Of a stretch of DNA of 64,000 nt, positions 16,886 to 24,467 are shown piece by piece. The translations under genes and the position numbers were made by a program. Each line of letters begins with the position of its first letter. Positions within the stretch are counted from its first letter, which is position 1. The notes under the pieces were generated by a model. The model worked only from the letters and a program-made list of their open reading frames with translations, did no database searches and had not been told where the DNA came from. Source of the stretch: Lacrimispora xylanolytica (GTDB lineage Bacteria > Bacillota > Clostridia > Lachnospirales > Lachnospiraceae); the NCBI RefSeq assembly GCF_026723765.1, contig NZ_CP113524.1, positions 2,775,001 through 2,839,000 on the forward strand, given 5' to 3'.

Positions 16886-18142
16886 ATGAATCTTAAAAAT
16901 ATTTTGAATACAAAAGAACATCACCCCACCTTTGGCTTAAAAGAGTTATTAGGATATATTGGACCCGGACTCCTTGTGACCGTTGGATTTATTGATCCTG
17001 GTAATTGGGCCTCTAACATTGCCGCAGGGTCTGAATATGGATATAAGCTTCTGTGGATGGTAACCCTATCAACCATTATGCTGATACTTCTTCAACATAA
17101 TGTAGCCCATCTTGGTATCGTAACTGGTGATTGTCTTTCAGAAGCAGCCAACAAGCATCTAAAACCCTGGCTGTCTAAAACCATTCTTTCTACCGGTCTT
17201 TTAGCGGCAGTATCCACTGCTATGGCAGAGATTCTGGGAGGTGCCATCGCACTGAACCTGCTATTTAAGATGCCGATTAAATTTGGTTCAGTTATCATAT
17301 TAATAGTAATTATATTTTTTCTATTTACAAATTCATATAAAAAATTGGAAAAGGTCATCATGGGCTTTGTATCCATCATCGGCATATCTTTTTTATACGA
17401 GCTAAGCGTCGTTCATGTGAGCTGGCGGGAAGCTTTCGTCGGCTGGACCACCGTTTCGTTTCCTGCCGGCTCTCTTCCAATTATTATGTCTGTGTTAGGA
17501 GCTGTTGTCATGCCTCATAACTTATTCCTTCATTCGGAGATCATACAGAGCCGTCAGTGGAATCTGGAGGATGATGCGGTCATTGATAAACAGTTAAAGT
17601 ATGAATTTCTTGACACATTATTTTCCATGATCATAGGCTGGGCCATTAACAGTGCCATGATAATCCTCGCGGCCACCACCTTCTTTACTCAGGCGGTAAA
17701 GGTAGAGGAGTTAGGTCAGGCACAACAGATGCTGACTCCACTGGTTGGTCCCTTTGCAGCGATTATCTTTGGCGTCGCACTGCTTTTTGCCGGTATCTCC
17801 TCCACCATGACAGCCGGGATGGCAGCAGGAACCATTTTTGCCGGAATGTTTGGAGAGCCATACGATATTAAGGACAGACATACGAAAATCGGTGTTGTTG
17901 GAATTCTTGTCATTGCAACCTTACTTATATTCTTTATAACAGATCCCTTTAAGGGTCTGGTTTACAGTCAAATGTTACTTAGCGTGCAGCTTCCTATCAC
18001 CGTATTTTTACAAATTTATTTAACCTCATCCAAAAAGGTCATGGGAAAATACAAAAACAGTCTGCTAAATAATATCGTTCTCTGGTCCATTGCAATCATA
18101 CTTACCGTATTGAACATAATGCTTTTCTCCAGTTACTTGTGA
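16886..18142 (+). CDS. mntH: Nramp family divalent metal transporter
   Basis: This 418-residue, roughly 11-helix membrane protein imports Mn2+ or Fe2+ with protons. The two metal-site motifs are intact: DPGNWAS in helix 1 and MPHNLFLHS in helix 6. The ATG at 16886 follows GGAGG at good spacing. An upstream in-frame TTG at 16838 is part of the promoter -35 box and is rejected as the start. The name mntH is by family only. A small gene follows 71 bases later on the same strand. Confidence 0.9.
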   Translation: MNLKNILNTKEHHPTFGLKELLGYIGPGLLVTVGFIDPGNWASNIAAGSEYGYKLLWMVTLSTIMLILLQHNVAHLGIVTGDCLSEAANKHLKPWLSKTILSTGLLAAVSTAMAEILGGAIALNLLFKMPIKFGSVIILIVIIFFLFTNSYKKLEKVIMGFVSIIGISFLYELSVVHVSWREAFVGWTTVSFPAGSLPIIMSVLGAVVMPHNLFLHSEIIQSRQWNLEDDAVIDKQLKYEFLDTLFSMIIGWAINSAMIILAATTFFTQAVKVEELGQAQQMLTPLVGPFAAIIFGVALLFAGISSTMTAGMAAGTIFAGMFGEPYDIKDRHTKIGVVGILVIATLLIFFITDPFKGLVYSQMLLSVQLPITVFLQIYLTSSKKVMGKYKNSLLNNIVLWSIAIILTVLNIMLFSSYL

Positions 18143-18213
18143 TTCTTTACTTTTTTAACTACTTATGTTAAAGTAAATCATATCTGAAACTTACGAAGAA
18201 TAAGGAGAAACCA

Positions 18214-18603
18214 ATGCTCACAGATGATTACGCAACAAGGATGACCAATAGTGTGGTCGGTACGTTATTAAAGCTGATATTTCATATAGAATTAGGGAAG
18301 AACGAAGATACTGCATGGAAGGATGAATCGTACTTTGAGACATATCACCAGCTGACAAAGATGATTGATGAGGGTCAGATCAATGAGGCGGAAAACCGTT
18401 TGTTTGATTTGTTAGACCCAAGCAATACAGAGATTTTTAAGATGTCTCTTATGTTCTATTATTATATGAACGATAAGGACGGCGACTTCCTTGAAAAGAA
18501 CAATTATACAAAAACAGAGATTACCGATGGTCTAAGGCATGTTTCAACCCTTTACGGCTACGAAAGCATGGCAGAAGCCCTTCTCGGACAGGCATCGGAA
18601 TAA
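18214..18603 (+). CDS. DUF6483-like small helical protein
   Basis: This 129-residue soluble protein is acidic and predicted all-helical. It opens with MLTDDYATRMTNSVVGTLLK and includes a tetratricopeptide-like stretch (DEGQINEAENRLFDLLDPSN). It resembles a family I know as DUF6483 from Lachnospiraceae, though I cannot confirm this without a search. AAGGAG precedes the ATG. Function is unknown. It may be co-transcribed with the metal transporter, and it ends at a bidirectional terminator. Confidence 0.65.
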   Translation: MLTDDYATRMTNSVVGTLLKLIFHIELGKNEDTAWKDESYFETYHQLTKMIDEGQINEAENRLFDLLDPSNTEIFKMSLMFYYYMNDKDGDFLEKNNYTKTEITDGLRHVSTLYGYESMAEALLGQASE

Positions 18604-18608
18604 ATAAT

Positions 18609-18655
18609 AAACTGCACGGATACAAAGATTATTTCTTTGCACCCATGCAGTTTTT
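18609..18655. terminator. Bidirectional terminator
   Basis: AACTGCA/TGCAGTT outer stem with an inner CAAAGA/TCTTTG stem, followed by T5 on the plus strand and flanked by A-rich sequence on the left, separates two convergent genes. Confidence 0.75.
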
Positions 18656-18668
18656 CATTTTTTATGTC

Positions 18669-18866
18669 TTACTTTGACATATGGCTATTCAGTTTTTCCA
18701 CAAGCGCATCGACCGGAACGCCATGTACCATGCAAGCCTCTTCCAGGCTCTCCATGGTTGAGGACGGGCATCCTAAGCAATGCATTCCCATTTCAAAAAA
18801 GAAGGGTGCTGTGGTCTGGTCCTCTCTTAAGATTTCACCAATTAATGTTTCTTTCGTCACTGTCAT
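18669..18866 (-). CDS. DUF1858 domain protein (small redox disulfide protein)
   Basis: This 65-residue protein matches the DUF1858 family, also called hybrid-cluster-associated redox disulfide proteins. It carries the characteristic CLGCPSS motif (Cys30, Cys33), preceded by the family's LREDQTTAPFFFEMGMHCLG segment. It probably acts as a thiol redox adaptor or metal ligand in the cytoplasm. Its ATG begins immediately after the lon stop codon (TAA then ATG), with the ribosome site AGAGAGG inside lon, so the two are co-transcribed and probably translationally coupled. Confidence 0.85.
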   Translation of the reverse strand: MTVTKETLIGEILREDQTTAPFFFEMGMHCLGCPSSTMESLEEACMVHGVPVDALVEKLNSHMSK

Positions 18867-21284
18867 TTAAATTACCTCTCTTCTTAAATTAGTTTTACCA
18901 GAATCAAATGCCTCTAACAAACGTCCGCTTCCTTCCTTTTGCATAAGTACCTGCTCCAGTCTTGGAAGGGAAATACCAAGCGTCTCCTTCAGCACATCCT
19001 CTACAGTTTCTACTGCAATAACGGTCAGGTCTTTCTTGACCTCATCAGGCACATCGTTTAAATCCACCAGGTTATCTTTTGGAATCAGAACCGTTTTTAT
19101 ACCTGCCCGCTGTGCGCCTAAAAGCTTTTCTTTTAATCCGCCGATAGGAAGTACCGCACCTCGCAAGGTGATTTCTCCTGTCATTGCCAGCTTTGAATCC
19201 ACCTTATGTCCTGTGACCAATGATGCCAAAGCCGTAAATAGTGCAATACCTGCGGAAGGTCCATCTTTTGGTACTGCTCCAGACGGCACGTGGATATGAA
19301 GATCCTTTTCCTTAAAATTAAAGGTGTTCATAGGTAGCCTTGATTTTAACAGACTCAGGGAGATTCTTGCAGATTCCTTCATGACATCTCCAAGCTTTCC
19401 GGTTAAGATCACATTACCATTCCCCGGCATATCTGTTGCTTCAATAAAGAGAATCTCTCCTCCCACCGGTGTCCAGGCCAGACCCGTGACCACTCCTGGC
19501 GGATTATCATTCTGGGCCTTTTCGTGGCGGGAAACTTTTCTTCCAAGAAGTTCTTCTAAATCCTCTTTCTTAATGGTAAACGGTCCGTCGCTCTTCTTTG
19601 AAACAATTCTCTCGCCAGCAATCCTTGCCAGAGTGGCAAGCTGCTTTTTAAGACCTCTGACTCCGGCCTCTAAGGTATAATCACTAATAATCTTTTTTAA
19701 AACATCATCTTCTAAGATTAGCTGATCCGTTTCAATTCCATGGTCTTCCAGCACTGCCGGAAGAAGATGATCTTTCCCGATATGGAATTTCTCTTCTATC
19801 GTATAGCTGGAAATCGGAATTACTTCCATACGGTCTAAAAGCGGAGCTGGTATGCTCTCTAAGGAATTGGCTGTTGCAATAAAGAATACATCAGATAAAT
19901 CATAGGGAAGGTCCATGTAGTGGTCGGTAAAGGTAGAGTTCTGCTCTGGATCAAGCACCTCTAAAAGAGCACTGGAAGGATCTCCGTGGAATCCACCTGA
20001 CATCAGCTTATCCACCTCGTCCAGCACCATGACTGGATTGGTATGTCCTGCCTTTTTGATACTCTGTATGATTCTTCCCGGCATGGCTCCCACGTAGGTT
20101 CTCCTGTGGCCACGTATTTCTGACTCATCTCTGACACCGCCAAGGCTTAACCGGGTATATTCTCTGCCAAGGGCTTCTGCGATGCTCTTTCCAAGACTTG
20201 TCTTTCCTGTTCCAGGAGGACCAACCAGCAAGAGGATGGAACCCTTTTTCTTTTTATTCAGCTGCATAACCGCCAAATGCTGTATGATTCTGTCCTTGAC
20301 CTTCTGAAGGCCGTGATGCTGCTGGTCTAAGATACGTCTGGCTTCCTCAAGGTCAACCGCCTTTGCCTCCTCCTTCTTCCATGGAAGGGAAATCAAAAGC
20401 TCCAGATAGTTTTTAATTACATTGTAATCCATCTTATTGGGTCCCTGGTCATCCAGCTTGTTATATTCCTCAAGGGCTGCTTCCTTTACCTCTGGGGGCA
20501 TTCCTGCCTCCTCAATCCGGCTTAAGTAGTCTGGTTCCTTTTTGCCTCCTTGTTCTTTCCCTTCGTTTAACTCCTCCTGAATTGCCTTAAGCTGCTCTCT
20601 CAGTACGGTTTCTCGATAGTAACGATTGGTACGCTCGGAGAACTTTTCTGATATCTCCATCTGGAACTGAATCATCTCTTTGTTCTTTAACAGATGATCC
20701 AGGAAACGGAGACCCCTTTCTTTTTCTGACTGCATTTCCAATAGCTCATACCGCTCAATAGCAGGAATCTGGAGGAACTGGGATAAGTATACGATCAGGG
20801 AGTTTAAATCGTCAAAGCCTTCTACGATTTTCTGGTACTGCTCTCCTCCCGTGAACCTGGAGCTGATCTCACCGCTGACTTTCTTAATGTATCCCACCAT
20901 TTCCATTTTGTTTTTCTCATCAAGATCTTTATGATCCGGGGAAATCTCATAGGAAGCAAGCATGATATCGTCTTCTTCATGCAATTCTTTAATCTCTACC
21001 CGATCCAGTAATTTAACGGAAAGCCGTACCCCTTTTTCACCTCGTTCCAGGCTGATTACTTCGAATGTAACACCAGTACGGTAAAAGTCCTCTTCTGCCT
21101 TCCTGGTCTTTCCAAAGTTCTGCTTTAAGGGCAATGCTATTTTAACCGCCTCTTCGTTCTCCAGATACTCTGCCAGTCCATCATCCAAAAGCTCCATATG
21201 AATCGAAGTTACGACATTAGGCAATAAAACTTTATATGAGACTGGAAAAACAATTCCTAATTGATTATTTAAGTAATTTTTCAT
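18867..21284 (-). CDS. lon: ATP-dependent Lon protease
   Basis: This 805-residue LonA-type protease degrades misfolded and regulatory proteins in the cytoplasm. It has an N-terminal substrate-binding domain (to about residue 210), a coiled segment, the AAA+ module with Walker A GPPGTGKT (355-362) and Walker B VMVLDEVDK, and a C-terminal protease domain with catalytic Ser677 (PKDGPSAG) and Lys720. AAAGGAT precedes the ATG. A TetR-family gene lies immediately upstream on the same strand, and a copy of its operator sits in the lon leader. Confidence 0.96.
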   Translation of the reverse strand: MKNYLNNQLGIVFPVSYKVLLPNVVTSIHMELLDDGLAEYLENEEAVKIALPLKQNFGKTRKAEEDFYRTGVTFEVISLERGEKGVRLSVKLLDRVEIKELHEEDDIMLASYEISPDHKDLDEKNKMEMVGYIKKVSGEISSRFTGGEQYQKIVEGFDDLNSLIVYLSQFLQIPAIERYELLEMQSEKERGLRFLDHLLKNKEMIQFQMEISEKFSERTNRYYRETVLREQLKAIQEELNEGKEQGGKKEPDYLSRIEEAGMPPEVKEAALEEYNKLDDQGPNKMDYNVIKNYLELLISLPWKKEEAKAVDLEEARRILDQQHHGLQKVKDRIIQHLAVMQLNKKKKGSILLLVGPPGTGKTSLGKSIAEALGREYTRLSLGGVRDESEIRGHRRTYVGAMPGRIIQSIKKAGHTNPVMVLDEVDKLMSGGFHGDPSSALLEVLDPEQNSTFTDHYMDLPYDLSDVFFIATANSLESIPAPLLDRMEVIPISSYTIEEKFHIGKDHLLPAVLEDHGIETDQLILEDDVLKKIISDYTLEAGVRGLKKQLATLARIAGERIVSKKSDGPFTIKKEDLEELLGRKVSRHEKAQNDNPPGVVTGLAWTPVGGEILFIEATDMPGNGNVILTGKLGDVMKESARISLSLLKSRLPMNTFNFKEKDLHIHVPSGAVPKDGPSAGIALFTALASLVTGHKVDSKLAMTGEITLRGAVLPIGGLKEKLLGAQRAGIKTVLIPKDNLVDLNDVPDEVKKDLTVIAVETVEDVLKETLGISLPRLEQVLMQKEGSGRLLEAFDSGKTNLRREVI

Positions 21285-21311
21285 AGTTTTATCCTTTCTG
21301 TGCGTAGTCTA

Positions 21312-21329
21312 AAGTGAATGTTCATTTAT
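21312..21329 (-). promoter_or_regulatory. TetR-type operator in front of lon
   Basis: The 18-bp sequence AAGTGAATGTTCATTTAT lies 28 bases before the lon start. It differs at one position from the sequence overlapping the tetR promoter and centres on an AATG-NN-CATT dyad typical of TetR-family operators. The exact lon promoter could not be resolved. Confidence 0.65.
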
Positions 21330-21391
21330 GATTGAATATTTTTTTGCGAGATTTTCTGCAATTTCACTTGCAAAACAATCCCGCCTTAATA

Positions 21392-21955
21392 CTAACGCAA
21401 TAATATATACTGTATCATCTCTATCATCTCTTCCAGCAGCTCTTCCTTCTGGTCTCTGGTCTTTCTGCTGTCAACTGCTATGGCCTTTACAGGCTGGAAC
21501 ATAATCGCCAGAATATTATCTTCTCTGTAGTCTTTGATCATATTCTGCTTTTTCATATCCTCCACAAGACTGTAGATGTTACAGATGCCCTTCTTCCCGG
21601 TACACTTGCCACCAAGAGATGGGCAATTGGAGAATTGCTCTACAAAACTGAATATCTCTTTATTCTCTAAAATATAGCTGTAATAGCTGCGAATGAGGAC
21701 TTCAATCTGCTTCTGCCCTTCCATCTTTCTGTCTATGGAATCCAGTAGATATCCATATATTTCTTCTGAATATTCCATGTAGATGTCGTGAAGCATAACA
21801 TCCTTATTCTCAAAATAAATATATACCGTTGCCGGCGAAACCCCTGCCATCTTAGCGATTTTAGAGACAGAAGTGCCATGAAAGCCCTCCTGAAGGATCA
21901 GCTTAATAACTGCTTCTTTAATGCTTCTCACTTTTTCGTCGTCTTTCTTTCTCAT
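21392..21955 (-). CDS. TetR/AcrR family transcriptional regulator
   Basis: This 187-residue protein is probably a repressor. An N-terminal helix-turn-helix is clear (GFHGTSVSKIAKMAGVSPAT then VYIYFENKD). The C-terminal ligand domain contains four cysteines (CPSLGGKC and KKGIC near residues 112-125) that could sense metal or redox state, which is unusual enough to note. AGAGGTGATGAC precedes the ATG. It lies upstream of lon on the same strand with no clear terminator between, and the shared operator suggests it represses both itself and lon. Confidence 0.9.
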   Translation of the reverse strand: MRKKDDEKVRSIKEAVIKLILQEGFHGTSVSKIAKMAGVSPATVYIYFENKDVMLHDIYMEYSEEIYGYLLDSIDRKMEGQKQIEVLIRSYYSYILENKEIFSFVEQFSNCPSLGGKCTGKKGICNIYSLVEDMKKQNMIKDYREDNILAIMFQPVKAIAVDSRKTRDQKEELLEEMIEMIQYILLR

Positions 21956-21975
21956 GTCATCACCTCTATGATTTT

Positions 21976-22004
21976 ATAATAAATGATCATTCACTTATTG
22001 TCAA
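21976..22004 (-). promoter_or_regulatory. tetR promoter with embedded operator
   Basis: On the minus strand TTGACA (22004-21999) and TATTAT (21981-21976) are separated by 17 bases. The operator AAGTGAATGATCATTTAT (21996-21979) fills the spacer and overlaps the -10, an ideal place for autorepression. It contains the perfect palindrome AATGATCATT. Confidence 0.7.
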
Positions 22005-22062
22005 GTTTTTTTTATCTCCATGTAGTTGCTTTTAACTTGGAACAGGCAGACTACCCCCAAAA

Positions 22063-22108
22063 TAAAGAAATCCCCGGCATGCCGTACTCGCATCCCGGAG
22101 ACTTCTAA
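22063..22108 (-). terminator. Probable terminator of PTS operon
   Basis: On the minus strand, GAAGTCTCCGG pairs with CCGGGGATTTC (mismatches allowed) around a 17-nt loop and is followed by TTTATTTT. It lies about 65 bases after the last gene of the operon. Confidence 0.5.
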
Positions 22109-22172
22109 ATTCATTTCCAAACCTGTTGCTCTATGATAACACTCCCCTTGCTATTACTCACAACAGTTTTTT

Positions 22173-22868
22173 CTATACTGCTTCCTTCAATTCTTCCATA
22201 TAAGCAGCGAGGGCATCCATACCACCCATTTGGTAACGCTTTATAAACTCAGTTCCTATAATGGCACCATCTGCGCCATTCCTCATCACTTCTTTTATAT
22301 CCTTAGAGGACTTAATCCCAAAGCCTACAAACGTCGGTACAGCCGATAAGGACTTCACCCGTTTGACCACCTCAATATATTCCGTTGGGAGAGATTCGAA
22401 GGAACCTGTTTTCCCCTCTCCCGATACCACATAGGCAAATAACTGGTTATGCTCAAGGGCTGTAGAAAGTGAATGATCGTCACAGGATTTACTTAATACG
22501 GAGATTTGATTAGGAAAGGTTTCCGGCGGATAATCTCCATCTACACACAAGAAACCATGGTACAGCTCCTTTGGTATCTCCTTCAGGCGAAAATGCTCCA
22601 CGCCTTCTTTATAAGTCATGAGTACTACTTTAAACCGAAAACGTCTTTTGATTTCTTCTAATGTGTCTACCACATCTTCTGGGGTGATGTTTCGGGTCAG
22701 TATTTCCTTTTGAATATCTTTGATGACAGCACCATCCATAAAGGGATCAAAAACCGGTATTCCAAGTTCAAGATATCCGGCCTCTTCCTGATCCAGGAGC
22801 TCCAGTATCCGGAAGAAGTTTTCCTTATCCGGATAATAAAGCGGAAGGTAAAACACTAAATTCTTCAT
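22173..22868 (-). CDS. TrpA-like (beta/alpha)8 aldolase in PTS operon
   Basis: This 231-residue protein has the TIM-barrel pattern of tryptophan synthase alpha: the strand-2 glutamate and loop aspartate (LELGIPVFDPFMDGAVI), the VVSGEGKTG phosphate loop, and a GFGIKSSKDIKEV strand 7. It is shorter than true TrpA and sits at the end of a PTS operon with no tryptophan genes, so it more likely performs a retro-aldol cleavage or isomerisation of the imported sugar phosphate. Its ATG overlaps the stop codon of the IIC gene by one base (TAATG), with GGAGG inside that gene. Confidence 0.75.
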   Translation of the reverse strand: MKNLVFYLPLYYPDKENFFRILELLDQEEAGYLELGIPVFDPFMDGAVIKDIQKEILTRNITPEDVVDTLEEIKRRFRFKVVLMTYKEGVEHFRLKEIPKELYHGFLCVDGDYPPETFPNQISVLSKSCDDHSLSTALEHNQLFAYVVSGEGKTGSFESLPTEYIEVVKRVKSLSAVPTFVGFGIKSSKDIKEVMRNGADGAIIGTEFIKRYQMGGMDALAAYMEELKEAV

Positions 22869-24148
22869 TACATACCTCCAAACAATTTAAGCAATAATCC
22901 TAAAATCGGGCCATAGAAGGAGTAATCTGTTTCACTTAAGATACGCATGATCGGTGCATAGCTTCCAATCATCGGAAGAAGCAGGGCCTGTCCGAATATA
23001 AGAATCAGACCATTGACAAAGGAACCAATAATAGCTCCTCTTCGTCCGCCGTGAGCGTTACCAAAGATAGCTGTAATCGCACCGGTAAAGAAGGTAGGAA
23101 TCAGTGCCGGGAAAACAACGACCGGATAATTGATAAAGCCAAGGATCAGCATACCGATCAGGCCTGCTACTAAACTGGTGAGGAAGCCTAAAATAACGGA
23201 ATTTGGATAGTTAGGGAACAACAGAGGGATATCAAGTCCAGGTACAGAGTTAGGAATAATTTTATTGGCAATTCCGTGGAATGCTGCAATAATCTCGGAA
23301 AGCATCATTCTTACACCTGTAATGATAACGGTTATCCACATACCAAAGGATACTCCGCGCAGGATGCTGAATACTATAATATCCTGACCACTTGTTACAT
23401 TTTCACGAACCCATGCTGGTCCTGCAATAAGGCTTAAAACAAAGAACAGTATTGTCATTACAATGGTCAGTGAAATGGTCATTTCTCTTAAGAAGTTAAG
23501 TTTTTTTGGTACTTTAAGATTCTCAAGATCATGTTCCTTGTTTCCAAATGCTTTTCCGAGAAGAGAGGAAATAAGGATACCTACGGAACTGGAATGGGCC
23601 AGTGTAAAGCCCTCTCCTCCTTTTACTTCCTTCATGAACAGGGAAACGTATGCACAGGAAAATGTCATATAAACACCAAGAATCAAGGAACCGATTAAAA
23701 CAAGGGGAACAAAGGAAAGGCTTGTTCCAAATTTTAAAAGTGCTGCAATTAATCCTGCGTAAAAGAAGGATACGTGTGCAGATAAGTGTACGAATTTAAA
23801 ACGGGTAAATCTTGCAAGAAGAAGATTCACAAGAAAACCTAAGGCAAAGATGAGTGCCATCTCTGTACCAATTCCAGATAAACTCTCACTGGATGCTGCT
23901 CCGATGTCAGCAGAAGCTGCCGGAACGTTAAAAATCTTGGAAATCAGGCCCTGGAGAGGCAAAAGTGCCATACCAAGCGTCTGCCCTCCTACATTAATCA
24001 TGGTAAAGCCGATCATTGTTTTGATTACACTTGGAAGAATCTGATCCCAGGTCTTCTTCTGAGCAGCCATACCAACGATTACAACGATACCAATAATAAA
24101 TACGGCCTGGCTGAATACATTATTAATCAGATACATGAATACTCCCAT
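22868..24148 (-). CDS. PTS ascorbate-type EIIC component (UlaA family)
   Basis: This 426-residue membrane permease belongs to the UlaA/SgaT family, the channel of ascorbate-type phosphotransferase systems. It has about 10-11 helices, a conserved MINVGGQTLGMALLPLQGLI segment near the N-terminus, and a repeated second half with FPNYPNSVILGFL. AAGGGAG precedes the ATG. With the EIIB upstream and the EIIA domain on the regulator it makes a complete EII complex. The substrate may be ascorbate or another sugar acid; no ulaD/E/F genes are present to confirm ascorbate. Confidence 0.87.
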   Translation of the reverse strand: MGVFMYLINNVFSQAVFIIGIVVIVGMAAQKKTWDQILPSVIKTMIGFTMINVGGQTLGMALLPLQGLISKIFNVPAASADIGAASSESLSGIGTEMALIFALGFLVNLLLARFTRFKFVHLSAHVSFFYAGLIAALLKFGTSLSFVPLVLIGSLILGVYMTFSCAYVSLFMKEVKGGEGFTLAHSSSVGILISSLLGKAFGNKEHDLENLKVPKKLNFLREMTISLTIVMTILFFVLSLIAGPAWVRENVTSGQDIIVFSILRGVSFGMWITVIITGVRMMLSEIIAAFHGIANKIIPNSVPGLDIPLLFPNYPNSVILGFLTSLVAGLIGMLILGFINYPVVVFPALIPTFFTGAITAIFGNAHGGRRGAIIGSFVNGLILIFGQALLLPMIGSYAPIMRILSETDYSFYGPILGLLLKLFGGM

Positions 24149-24191
24149 ATTTATCTCCCTTCTAAGGCTTATCTAAGCCCCTTTCAGTAAA

Positions 24192-24467
24192 TTACTTCTT
24201 ATTAATTGCCTCCAAAAGCTGTTCTTTTAAATACTGCTTGTCCATCATATTGTCGATTCGGATGATGTGAGCTTTGGAATCTCTCAGTACATCTGCGAAA
24301 TCAGATGTTGTAATTAAAATGTCATAAAAATCAGGGCTGACAGATCCAATGTCAGACGCATCAACGGTTGCTTCAATCTTTTCTGCATCAAGAATCTGCT
24401 GAGTGAATAAACGAAGCATCATAGAGCTTCCTACACCTGCGCCGCAAACTGTTACAATCTTAATCAT
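24192..24467 (-). CDS. PTS EIIB component (ascorbate/galactitol type)
   Basis: This 91-residue cytoplasmic protein has the P-loop-like phosphorylation site VTVCGAGVGSSMMLR with active Cys9. It carries phosphate from EIIA to the sugar entering through the EIIC encoded next. Its ATG overlaps the regulator's TGA by four bases (ATGA), a sign of translational coupling. Confidence 0.9.
   Translation of the reverse strand: MIKIVTVCGAGVGSSMMLRLFTQQILDAEKIEATVDASDIGSVSPDFYDILITTSDFADVLRDSKAHIIRIDNMMDKQYLKEQLLEAINKK

Noticed and set aside
22173-22868. True tryptophan synthase alpha subunit
   Set aside because: No trpB or other trp genes are adjacent, the protein is short, and it is translationally coupled to a PTS permease gene.
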